In this document: positions 57,783-64,000 of the stretch, piece after piece | Numbering within the stretch: position 1 is the stretch's first letter | How the letters are laid out: each line of letters opens with the position of its first letter | Source of the DNA: Aliidongia dinghuensis | GTDB lineage: Bacteria; Pseudomonadota; Alphaproteobacteria; ATCC43930; CGMCC-115725 | DNA: 64,000 bases | Direction: 5' to 3' | NCBI RefSeq assembly: GCF_014643535.1 | Contig: NZ_BMJQ01000011.1 | Location: 124,001 to 188,000, forward strand | The notes under the pieces: model-generated | The model's database searches: none | Told to the model about the DNA's origin: nothing | Seen by the model: the letters and a program-made list of their open reading frames with translations, nothing else | Program-made: the position numbers and the translations under genes

Positions 57783-57808
57783 CCCATGGGCCCGAGCGAG
57801 CCCATGGG
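57783..57808. repeat. Paired CCCATGGG palindromes
   Basis: CCCATGGG at 57783-57790 and 57801-57808 around CCCGAGCGAG, in the short leader of the GYD gene. They can pair with each other as an 8-bp stem with a 10-base loop ending 22 bp before the start codon. Confidence 0.6.
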
Positions 57809-57830
57809 TTCTCACGAGGGGAGGGCTGTC

Positions 57831-58124
57831 ATGTCCGCGTACTTCCTGCTGGGCAACTTCACCGACCAGGGCATCCGGACCATCAAGGACATCTCGCGCC
57901 GCCGGGCTGCTGCGCGGGACTTGGCGAGGACGCTCGGCGTCGAGATCAAGGCCGGCTTCATGGCGCTCGGCGCCTACGACCTCATCATCCAGTGCGAGGC
58001 CGCGAGCGACGAGGCGATGGCGGCGTTCGTGCTGTCGCTCGGGACCAAGGGCAACGTCCGGACGCAGACGATCAAGGTCTTCAGCGAGGCGGATGCCGAC
58101 AAGATCGCCTCGACGCTGGTGTGA
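57831..58124 (+). CDS. GYD-domain protein
   Basis: 97 aa. [36 protein letters not shown], then GAYDLIIQCEAASDEAMAAFVLSLGTKGNVRTQTIKVFS, the GYD family with a ferredoxin-like (ACT-type) fold. Function unknown. GAGGGGAGGG lies 6 nt before the ATG at 57831. A strong terminator follows, so it is monocistronic. Confidence 0.9.
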   Translation: MSAYFLLGNFTDQGIRTIKDISRRRAAARDLARTLGVEIKAGFMALGAYDLIIQCEAASDEAMAAFVLSLGTKGNVRTQTIKVFSEADADKIASTLV

Positions 58125-58152
58125 TCCCTGCCAGATCGATATGGCGACCCCT

Positions 58153-58179
58153 GGGCCCCGGATCCGCGGGGCCCTTTTT
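58153..58179 (+). terminator. Rho-independent terminator after the GYD gene
   Basis: GGGCCCC (58153-58159) pairs with GGGGCCC (58168-58174), followed directly by TTTTT. Strong intrinsic terminator 28 bp after the stop. Confidence 0.85.
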
Positions 58180-58409
58180 CAGGTGGCCTTCGGGCGTCTT
58201 GTCGGTCGCTGGCCCCACTGCCTTGTCCCGCTGGCTTTGTAAAGCCGCCATGTGGCGACGCACCCTCGACAGCGCACGATTGCTAATGCCATATTCCGCC
58301 GGCTTTCCCGGGACCTGGCCGGGGGCCCTGGTGCAACGGCATCGGGGCCACTATCTCCTTCGGTGTCCGGTCCTCGGACATCCCGACGCTTTCGATCGAG
58401 TGTGACGGC

Positions 58410-58787
58410 ATGACGACTCTGGGAACTTTGCTCTTCACCTGGCTGCGCGGCGAGCAGGTCGGCACGGATGCGGCCGGCAACAAGTACTACCGCGAGAAGG
58501 GCGGCCGGAAGATCGTGAAGGGCGGCGGCATGGAGAGCCGTGAGCGGCGCTGGGTCGTCTACCACGGCATCGTCGAGGCCTCCAAGGTGCCGCCGGAATG
58601 GCACGGCTGGCTGCATCACACGACCGACGAGCGGCCGCCGGCCGATCTCGAGAAGCGCCCGTGGCAGAAGGAGCATCTGCCGAACCTGACCGGCACGACG
58701 CTTGCCTACCATCCGCCGGGCTCCGTCGTGCGGGGCGGCCACCGCGCCCGGGCGACCGGCGATTACGAAGCCTGGACGCCCAACTGA
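58410..58787 (+). CDS. NDUFA12-family complex I accessory subunit
   Basis: 125 aa. LLFTWLRGEQVGTDAAGNKYYREKG, RRWVVYHGIVEASKVPPEWHGWLHHTTDE and a C-terminal YEAWTP are the NDUFA12/B17.2 signature, an accessory or assembly subunit of NADH:ubiquinone oxidoreductase shared by alphaproteobacteria and mitochondria. Upstream is a 285-bp gap holding the GYD terminator and presumably a promoter. mlaD follows 28 bp downstream. Confidence 0.94.
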   Translation: MTTLGTLLFTWLRGEQVGTDAAGNKYYREKGGRKIVKGGGMESRERRWVVYHGIVEASKVPPEWHGWLHHTTDERPPADLEKRPWQKEHLPNLTGTTLAYHPPGSVVRGGHRARATGDYEAWTPN

Positions 58788-58815
58788 GCACGATCATTAC
58801 GAGGCGGCTGGACGC

Positions 58816-59346
58816 ATGAATCGGAATCTTCTCGAGACGGTACTGGGCGCGGTCGTCATCGTCGTCGCCGTCATCTTCCTGGTCTTCGCATACCACTCCG
58901 CGGAAATCCGTTCGGTCGCAGGCTATCCGGTGACCGCCAAGTTCGACCATATCGACGGCGTGCGCGAAGGGGCGGACGTGCGGATCAGCGGCATCAAGGT
59001 CGGCTCGATCGTCGGCACCAGCCTCGATCCCAAGACCTTCCAGGCCGTGGTCAAGCTCACGATCGACAATTCGATCAAGCTGCCGACCGACACGATCGCG
59101 ACCATCACCCAGAACGGCCTATTGGGCGACCAGTACATGTCGCTGGTTCCAGGCGCCAGCGACAAGCAGCTCGCCGCCGGCGGCGAGCTCTACAACACCC
59201 AGTCGGCACCGAACCTCATGTCGCTGTTCGGCCAGGCCGTGTTCAGCATGACCAGCGGCAACAAGCCGGCCGACGGTGCGTCCCAGAGCGCATCGCCGTC
59301 CGATCTGGGCCCGAAGGTCGACGGCGGCCAGACCCCGCCCAAGTGA
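58816..59346 (+). CDS. mlaD: MlaD-family phospholipid transport periplasmic protein
   Basis: 176 aa. A single N-terminal membrane anchor (LLETVLGAVVIVVAVIFLVFAYH) precedes an MCE domain (AKFDHIDGVREGADVRISGIKVGSIVGTSLDP) and a low-complexity tail. MlaD binds phospholipid in the periplasm for the MlaFEDB ABC transporter that maintains outer-membrane asymmetry. The other mla genes are not in this window; in related genomes this mlaD often sits apart next to NDUFA12. Confidence 0.92.
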   Translation: MNRNLLETVLGAVVIVVAVIFLVFAYHSAEIRSVAGYPVTAKFDHIDGVREGADVRISGIKVGSIVGTSLDPKTFQAVVKLTIDNSIKLPTDTIATITQNGLLGDQYMSLVPGASDKQLAAGGELYNTQSAPNLMSLFGQAVFSMTSGNKPADGASQSASPSDLGPKVDGGQTPPK

Positions 59347-59396
59347 CCCGGTCGACCTAATGGGGCGTCTGCCGCTGGAGCCTGCGAGGTGTTGAG

Positions 59397-59615
59397 ATGA
59401 CCGATCCTGCCGCCATCCGCTGGCTGACCCCGACCGGCGAGCCCGTCTCGTGCGTGGAGAAGCTCAAGGTGCTGACCGAGAACCTGGTCGAGCTCAAGCA
59501 GATGGCGCAGGACGCGCTGGAGGACGCCATCCTGATGGGCTGCGACGAGGCGCAGGTGCGTCGCGTGCTGGCCGATCTCATGGCGGGACTCGAGAATCCC
59601 TATGCGAAGCATTGA
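59397..59615 (+). CDS. Small conserved-block protein, hypothetical
   Basis: 72 aa, no signal peptide. A predicted helical protein ([52 protein letters not shown]). I know no functional family. It sits between mlaD and the DUF2155 gene on the same strand and overlaps the latter's start by 14 bp. Composition is normal for the genome, so it is likely a real gene. Confidence 0.75.
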   Translation: MTDPAAIRWLTPTGEPVSCVEKLKVLTENLVELKQMAQDALEDAILMGCDEAQVRRVLADLMAGLENPYAKH

Positions 59616-60060
59616 GATGCGCCGCCCTGTGCTTGCTGCTCGGGCGTTTGCTGCCCTGGCGCTTGCGGCGCTTGCCGGTCACGGGCTCAGCGGCCGGGCC
59701 GTTGCTGCGGATACGGTCGCTGCGGACACGGGTACCGTCGCGGTGCTGCAGGGGCTCGACAAGACCACGGCGCGCGTCACCAAGTTCGAGGCGCCGGTCG
59801 GCCAGCCGGTGAGTTTCGGCACGCTCAGGATCACGGTGCGCGACTGCCGCAAGCGGCCGCCGGAGGAGGAGCCGGAGAGTGCCGCCTATCTCGACATCGA
59901 CGAGGTGCTGCAGGACAAGACGGCGCCGAAGCACCTGTTCAGCGGTTGGATGTTCGCCTCGTCGCCGGCGCTGAACAGCCTCGAGGACCCGGTCTATGAC
60001 GTGTGGGTGCTCGACTGCAAGACGAACGCGACCGGGTCGTCGCAGGACAAGCCCGGCTGA
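59602..60060 (+). CDS. DUF2155 periplasmic protein
   Basis: 152 aa with a signal peptide ([23 protein letters not shown], cleavage near AVAAD). The mature part matches DUF2155: [53 protein letters not shown] and [28 protein letters not shown], with two conserved cysteines probably disulfide-bonded. Start at 59602 or the in-frame ATG at 59617. Its last 67 bp overlap the convergent aat gene. Confidence 0.9.
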   Translation: MRSIEMRRPVLAARAFAALALAALAGHGLSGRAVAADTVAADTGTVAVLQGLDKTTARVTKFEAPVGQPVSFGTLRITVRDCRKRPPEEEPESAAYLDIDEVLQDKTAPKHLFSGWMFASSPALNSLEDPVYDVWVLDCKTNATGSSQDKPG

Positions 60061-60644
60061 AACTGCGCGCGGAGGCCGAGTGCCCAGGCCAGCCGTCGCT
60101 GATATTCCGTCCGCGGGATTTCGATCACGCCGAACCGTTCCAGGTGCGGCGTCGTGAATTGCGTGTCGAGCAGGCCGAAGCCGCCCTCGATCAGGCGGGC
60201 GACCAGGTGGACGAGGGCGACCTTGCTCGCGTCCGTCCGGCGGTTGAACATGCTTTCGCCGAAGAAGGCACCGCCCAGCGCCACACCATAGAGGCCGCCG
60301 ACGAGTTCGCCGTCGATCCAGGCCTCGACCGAATGGGCCCGGCCACGCCGATGGAGCGCCACATAGAGCTGCAGGATCTCCTCGTTGATCCAGGTGTCCG
60401 GCCGGCCGGGCGTCGGCTCGGCACAGCCGCGCACGACCGCCTCGAACGCCGTGTCGCAGCGCACCTCGAACGGGCCGTGGCGCACCGTGCGCCGGAGCTT
60501 GTGCGGCACATGGCAGCCGTCGAGCGGCAGGATGCCGCGCTCCTCCGGATCGACCCAAAAGATCTCCGGATCGTCGGCCGATTCCGCCATCGGGAAAATA
60601 CCGGCGGCATAGGCGCGGAGCAGGAGATCGGGGGTGAGCTTCAT
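59994..60644 (-). CDS. aat: Leucyl/phenylalanyl-tRNA-protein transferase
   Basis: 216 aa. Adds Leu or Phe to N-terminal Arg/Lys of proteins, marking them for ClpAP degradation (N-degron pathway). Starts [20 protein letters not shown]; the signature [31 protein letters not shown] near 112-142 and [21 protein letters not shown] are intact. Downstream of accC on the same strand with REP element A3 between. The C-terminal 22 codons overlap the convergent DUF2155 gene. Confidence 0.95.
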   Translation of the reverse strand: MKLTPDLLLRAYAAGIFPMAESADDPEIFWVDPEERGILPLDGCHVPHKLRRTVRHGPFEVRCDTAFEAVVRGCAEPTPGRPDTWINEEILQLYVALHRRGRAHSVEAWIDGELVGGLYGVALGGAFFGESMFNRRTDASKVALVHLVARLIEGGFGLLDTQFTTPHLERFGVIEIPRTEYQRRLAWALGLRAQFQPGLSCDDPVAFVLQSSTHTS

Positions 60645-60687
60645 GGGCTGGCCGATCTCCTTTCCCTAGGCCTCGAGCGGTTGACGC

Positions 60688-60754
60688 ACCCTCACCCCAA
60701 CCCTCTCCCGCAAGCGGAAGAGGGAGGGACCCGCGGCAGCGGGAGGGTGAGGGT
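60688..60754. repeat. REP-like intergenic palindrome A3
   Basis: 67 bp, same orientation as A1. ACCCTCACCCCAACCC to GGGAGGGTGAGGGT with an inner hairpin. It lies between accC and aat, ending 2 bp from the accC stop codon. Confidence 0.85.
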
Positions 60755-60756
60755 CT

Positions 60757-62100
60757 TTATACCCCCCGCTGCATGAAGCGTTCGAGCCAGTGGATGTCGT
60801 AATTGCCGGTGATGAAGTCCGGCTCGTCCAAGAGGCGCAGGTGCAGCGGGATGTTCGTCTCGATGCCGGCGATGACATATTCCTGCAGCGCGCGGCGCAG
60901 GCGGCGGACGCATTCGTCGCGGTCGCGGCCATGGACGATCAGCTTGGCGACCAGGCTGTCGTAGTGGCTCGGCACCGTATAGCCCTGGTAGAGGTGCGAA
61001 TCGACACGCACGCCGTAGCCGCCCGGCGCGTGATAGGCCGTGACCTTGCCGGGCGACGGCATGAAGGTCAGCGGGTTCTCGGCGTTGATCCGGCATTCGA
61101 TCGCGTGGCCGGTGAGCTCGACCTGGGCCTGGTCGATGTCGAGCATGCCGCCGGCGGCGATGCGGATCTGCTCCTGCACCAGGTCGATGCCGCTGATCAG
61201 CTCCGACACCGGATGCTCGACCTGGATGCGCGTGTTCATCTCGATGAAGGCGAACTGGCCGTCCTGGTAGAGGAACTCGAGCGTGCCGGCGCCGCGGTAC
61301 TTCAGGGTCTGCATCGCCCTGATCGCGATGTCGCCGATGTGCTTGCGCGCCTCGGGCTTGAGGATCGGCGAGGGCGCCTCCTCCAGGATCTTCTGGTGCG
61401 AGCGCTGCAGCGAGCAGTCGCGCTCGCCCAGATGGATCGCGTTGCCGTGGCCGTCGCCAAGCACCTGGACCTCGATATGGCGCGGCGCGTTCAGGTATTT
61501 CTCGAAATAGACCTCGTCGTTGCCGAAGAACGCCTTGGCCTCGGCCCGGGCGAGCGGGATCTGCTGGCGCAGCTCCGCCGAATCGCGCGCCACCTTCATG
61601 CCGCGGCCGCCGCCGCCGCCCGATGCCTTGACCAGCACCGGGTAGCCGATCTCTTCGGCGCGCGCGACCGCCGCGTCGATGTCGCCGATGGCGCCGTCGG
61701 AGCCCGGCACGGTCGGAATGCCCAGTTCCTCGGCCGCGCGCTTGGCGATCACCTTGTCGCCCATCATGCGAATGTGCTCGGGCGTCGGGCCGATGAAGGT
61801 TAACCCATGCTCCTCGACCATCGACGCGAAATCCGCGTTCTCGCTGAGGAACCCCAGGCCTGGGTGGATTGCGTCGGCACCGGTGATCGAGGCCGCGGTC
61901 AGGATCGCCGGGATGTTGAGATAGCTCTCGCGCACCGACGGCGGGCCGATGCAGACGCTCTCATCGGCCAGGCGGACATGCATGGCCTGGGCGTCGGCGG
62001 TCGAATGGACCGCGACGGTCGCGATCCCCATCTCGCGGCACGCGCGCAGCACACGCAGCGCGATTTCCCCGCGATTGGCGATCAGCACCTTTTCGATCAT
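60757..62100 (-). CDS. accC: Acetyl-CoA carboxylase biotin carboxylase subunit
   Basis: 447 aa. ATP-dependent carboxylation of biotin on AccB, the first half-reaction of malonyl-CoA synthesis. [20 protein letters not shown], the Gly-rich ATP loop [16 protein letters not shown] near 159-174 and [16 protein letters not shown] near 286-301. Length typical (about 447). Starts 13 bp after the accB stop in the aroQ-accB-accC operon. Confidence 0.97.
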   Translation of the reverse strand: MIEKVLIANRGEIALRVLRACREMGIATVAVHSTADAQAMHVRLADESVCIGPPSVRESYLNIPAILTAASITGADAIHPGLGFLSENADFASMVEEHGLTFIGPTPEHIRMMGDKVIAKRAAEELGIPTVPGSDGAIGDIDAAVARAEEIGYPVLVKASGGGGGRGMKVARDSAELRQQIPLARAEAKAFFGNDEVYFEKYLNAPRHIEVQVLGDGHGNAIHLGERDCSLQRSHQKILEEAPSPILKPEARKHIGDIAIRAMQTLKYRGAGTLEFLYQDGQFAFIEMNTRIQVEHPVSELISGIDLVQEQIRIAAGGMLDIDQAQVELTGHAIECRINAENPLTFMPSPGKVTAYHAPGGYGVRVDSHLYQGYTVPSHYDSLVAKLIVHGRDRDECVRRLRRALQEYVIAGIETNIPLHLRLLDEPDFITGNYDIHWLERFMQRGV

Positions 62101-62113
62101 GGGAGGGCGACGC

Positions 62114-62590
62114 CTATTCCAGGACCAGGACGACCTGGCCGAATTCGACCGGGTTGCCGTCAGTGACCAGCAGGCGGCCGACCTTGCCGGCCTTGGGCGC
62201 GCGGATCTGGTTCATCACCTTCATGGCCTCGATGATCAAGAGCGGCTGGCCGGCGGAGACCGTGTCGCCGACGCGCACGAACGGCGGGGCGCCCGGCTGG
62301 GGCGAGAGATAGGCGGTGCCGACCATCGGCGACTTGACGGCGCCCGGGTGGTTGGCGAATTCCGCGTCCGGGTGCGTCGCCGCGTGGGCTTCGGCCGGGA
62401 GCGGCTGGGCGGCCGCGGCCGGTGCCGCGATCGGGGCGGCATAGCTCGCGATCGGCGCCGGGCTGCGCGTCACGCGGATGCGGTGCTCGCCCCAGGCATA
62501 TTCGATCTCGGTGAGCTTGGCCTCGTCGAGCAGGGTGGCGAGCTTGCGCACGCGCTCTTCATCGACGGTGAAATCGTTGGGTTTGGTCAT
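62114..62590 (-). CDS. accB: Acetyl-CoA carboxylase biotin carboxyl carrier protein
   Basis: 158 aa. N-terminal helical region, Ala/Pro-rich linker (about 45-75) and the biotinyl domain with K124 in EAMKVMNQI, the biotinylated lysine; the thumb PFVRVGDTV is also present. Carries carboxybiotin between AccC and the carboxyltransferase, whose genes are elsewhere. Starts 15 bp after aroQ. Confidence 0.96.
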   Translation of the reverse strand: MTKPNDFTVDEERVRKLATLLDEAKLTEIEYAWGEHRIRVTRSPAPIASYAAPIAAPAAAAQPLPAEAHAATHPDAEFANHPGAVKSPMVGTAYLSPQPGAPPFVRVGDTVSAGQPLLIIEAMKVMNQIRAPKAGKVGRLLVTDGNPVEFGQVVLVLE

Positions 62591-62605
62591 GATGTTCCGA
62601 AAAAG

Positions 62606-63055
62606 TCAGGATTCGGTGGCAAGCAGGCGGGCCATCGCGTCGAGCGCCAGCTCGTAGCCGTGGCCGCCCAGGCCGACGATGACGCCGCGCGCGACGCGCG
62701 AGACGTAGGAATGATGGCGGAATTCCTCCCGCCGGTGGATGTTCGACAGGTGGACCTCGATGACCGGCAGGTCGCTCGCCGCGAGCGCGTCCATGAGGGC
62801 GACCGAGGTATGGCTGTAGCCGGCGGCGTTGATGATGATGCCGTCGGCGCTGTCGCGCGCTTCCTGAACCCAGTCGATCAGCTGGCCTTCGTTGTTGCTC
62901 TGGCGGAAATCCAGGTCGAGCTCCAGCGTGTCGGCCCGCTCCAGGCAGGCTTCCTCGATGTCGGCCAGGGTCTCCCTGCCATAGATCGTCGGCTCACGGA
63001 CCCCCAGCAGGTTCAGGTTGGGGCCGTTCAATACCAGGACCGTCGGTCGCGCCAC
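62606..63055 (-). CDS. aroQ: Type II 3-dehydroquinate dehydratase
   Basis: 149 aa. Dehydrates 3-dehydroquinate to 3-dehydroshikimate in the shikimate pathway. [19 protein letters not shown] holds the catalytic Arg/Tyr loop; [17 protein letters not shown] and [19 protein letters not shown] carry the conserved Asn, Ser/His and Arg residues. First gene of the aroQ-accB-accC-aat group, an arrangement common in alphaproteobacteria. Confidence 0.96.
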   Translation of the reverse strand: MARPTVLVLNGPNLNLLGVREPTIYGRETLADIEEACLERADTLELDLDFRQSNNEGQLIDWVQEARDSADGIIINAAGYSHTSVALMDALAASDLPVIEVHLSNIHRREEFRHHSYVSRVARGVIVGLGGHGYELALDAMARLLATES

Positions 63056-63167
63056 TTCGCTCTTATCCAGGATCGCAGGATCGCGGGGTTATAGCACGAG
63101 CGGCCCGCCCGGCAAGCTGCCCCGTGTGACGGACGTGTGACGAAGGGGCGAATCGGCGACGAAGACG

Positions 63168-64000
63168 TCAGGCCGGCGGCCGGGCGAGCGTGAAATAGAT
63201 CATCTCCTCGGCATTGGCGATGTAGAAGCGGAGGTGCTGCAGCAGGTCCATGCCGATGATGACCTGCGGGGCGCCCGCATCGGCGCCGAACGGATGCTCG
63301 AGCGCGCCCGGCGACGTCGGCGGCAGGAGATTGACCGACGCCCTGCGGACCCGGAGCGCGCCCAACTCGAGGCTGTCGAAGGTATAGCGCGAGGCCTCGA
63401 GCCGTTTGCCGACGCTGGTGAGGATCGGACTGTCGACGGCCGAGACGCCGGGGCTGGCCGCCGTCAGTCCGAACAAATCTTCGGCCGTCTGCCATGTCAT
63501 CGCCGTGTGGCTGGTCCCGGTGTCGATGATGCCGGCAAGCGCCTTGCCGTCGATGCGGACCGTGACGTCGATCTTGCGGTCGCGGCCGCGCTTGAACGGG
63601 ATCAGGCTGTACTCGTTCGCCCAATAGACCACCTTGCCGGGGCAGTGCTCTTGGGAAAAAATCCTGATGCGGCCCGCCTCCGGATCGAATTCGAAGTCGT
63701 AAGGCATGAGCGCGTCGACGCCGAGCAGGCCGTCGAACTGGTTGTCGTAGAGCGGGTTCCTCGGGTCCGTGACCGCGACGGAGGGGAGGGTGACCGTCAG
63801 GCCGCCGAGCGTCAGCGAAAGGTTGCGGGAATGCCAGACCGTGACGTCGCCGCCGGGGCCGCGCGCCACGTCCTTGGTGATCCACCGCAGCCCGACGAAG
63901 CCCGGCACGCGGCCCTCGATGATGGTCGAGGAGGCGCCCGTGTCGAAGATCATGCGGAGCGGCGTGTCGCCGTAGCGTGCCATGACCATGATGGCGGGTG
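63168..64000 (-). CDS. Retropepsin-like aspartic protease with two DTG motifs (partial at window edge)
   Basis: The frame is open to the last base of the window, so the N terminus (probably a signal peptide) is missing; 277 codons are visible. Two aspartic protease motifs, MIFDTGASSTIIEG and GIIDTGTSHTAMTW, about 155 residues apart, each followed by its own beta-rich half ending FDGLLGVDALMPYDFEFD and PQVIIGMDLLQHLRFYI. Bacterial retropepsin-like proteins normally dimerise from one motif; here both halves are on one chain, as in pepsins. Likely periplasmic; substrate unknown. It lies 112 bp upstream of aroQ. Confidence 0.82.
   Translation of the reverse strand, partial: PAIMVMARYGDTPLRMIFDTGASSTIIEGRVPGFVGLRWITKDVARGPGGDVTVWHSRNLSLTLGGLTVTLPSVAVTDPRNPLYDNQFDGLLGVDALMPYDFEFDPEAGRIRIFSQEHCPGKVVYWANEYSLIPFKRGRDRKIDVTVRIDGKALAGIIDTGTSHTAMTWQTAEDLFGLTAASPGVSAVDSPILTSVGKRLEASRYTFDSLELGALRVRRASVNLLPPTSPGALEHPFGADAGAPQVIIGMDLLQHLRFYIANAEEMIYFTLARPPA

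Overview
The window is about 64 kb of one chromosome with roughly two-thirds G+C, dense genes and long meaningless antisense frames. The gene content points to an alphaproteobacterium, most likely in or near the Rhodospirillales. Evidence includes a 180-kDa NAD-glutamate dehydrogenase, a soluble fdsGBA-fdhD-fdsD formate dehydrogenase, an NDUFA12-type complex I accessory gene, DUF1489 and DUF2155 proteins, and the block aroQ-accB-accC-aat next to mlaD and NDUFA12. The lineage is an inference from gene content; no rRNA gene or other phylogenetic marker was examined.

Layout. 0-10 kb: glutamate dehydrogenase, a PmtA-like methyltransferase, two orphan family-3 solute-binding proteins and a Pat-like acyl-CoA synthetase/GNAT fusion. 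10-13.7 kb: a thiol dioxygenase paired with a cysteine desulfurase, a LysR regulator and a DUF4337 membrane protein. 13.9-21.6 kb: NAD-linked formate dehydrogenase (fdsG, fdsB, fdsA, fdhD, fdsD), then an oxalate/formate-type MFS carrier with a 32-aa single-helix partner. 21.6-31.9 kb: GNAT, a redoxin, a double cold-shock protein with a long leader, a 1263-aa hybrid histidine kinase coupled to a response regulator, PncC, SDR, AraC and GFA genes. 31.9-36.3 kb: a FitAB-type toxin-antitoxin pair with a repeated GATATC operator, lipB, tRNA-Leu(GAG) and a malic enzyme. 36-39 kb: an aldo/keto reductase divergent from an FCD-type GntR regulator, and a small lipoprotein.

39-55.6 kb is a branched-chain/acyl-CoA catabolic region. 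It holds two nearly identical isovaleryl-CoA dehydrogenase genes. One leads a thiolase-SDR-acyl-CoA dehydrogenase-isomerase cluster. The other leads a complete leucine/isovalerate pathway (liuA-liuB-liuC-liuD-AMP ligase-liuE), divergent from a TetR gene with a clear palindromic operator. The duplicated block is 1213 bp without indels; all eight differences I see lie in its 5' half, and both copies end inside a REP-like palindrome present in opposite orientations.

55.6-57.8 kb is an AT-richer island of unrecognised genes on the minus strand, including two micro-ORFs too short for routine calling, one joined to its neighbour by an ATGA overlap and the other ending inside the next gene's Shine-Dalgarno. 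57.8-64 kb returns to core genes: GYD protein, NDUFA12, MlaD, DUF2155, Aat, AccC, AccB, AroQ, and a two-motif retropepsin-like protease that runs off the right edge.
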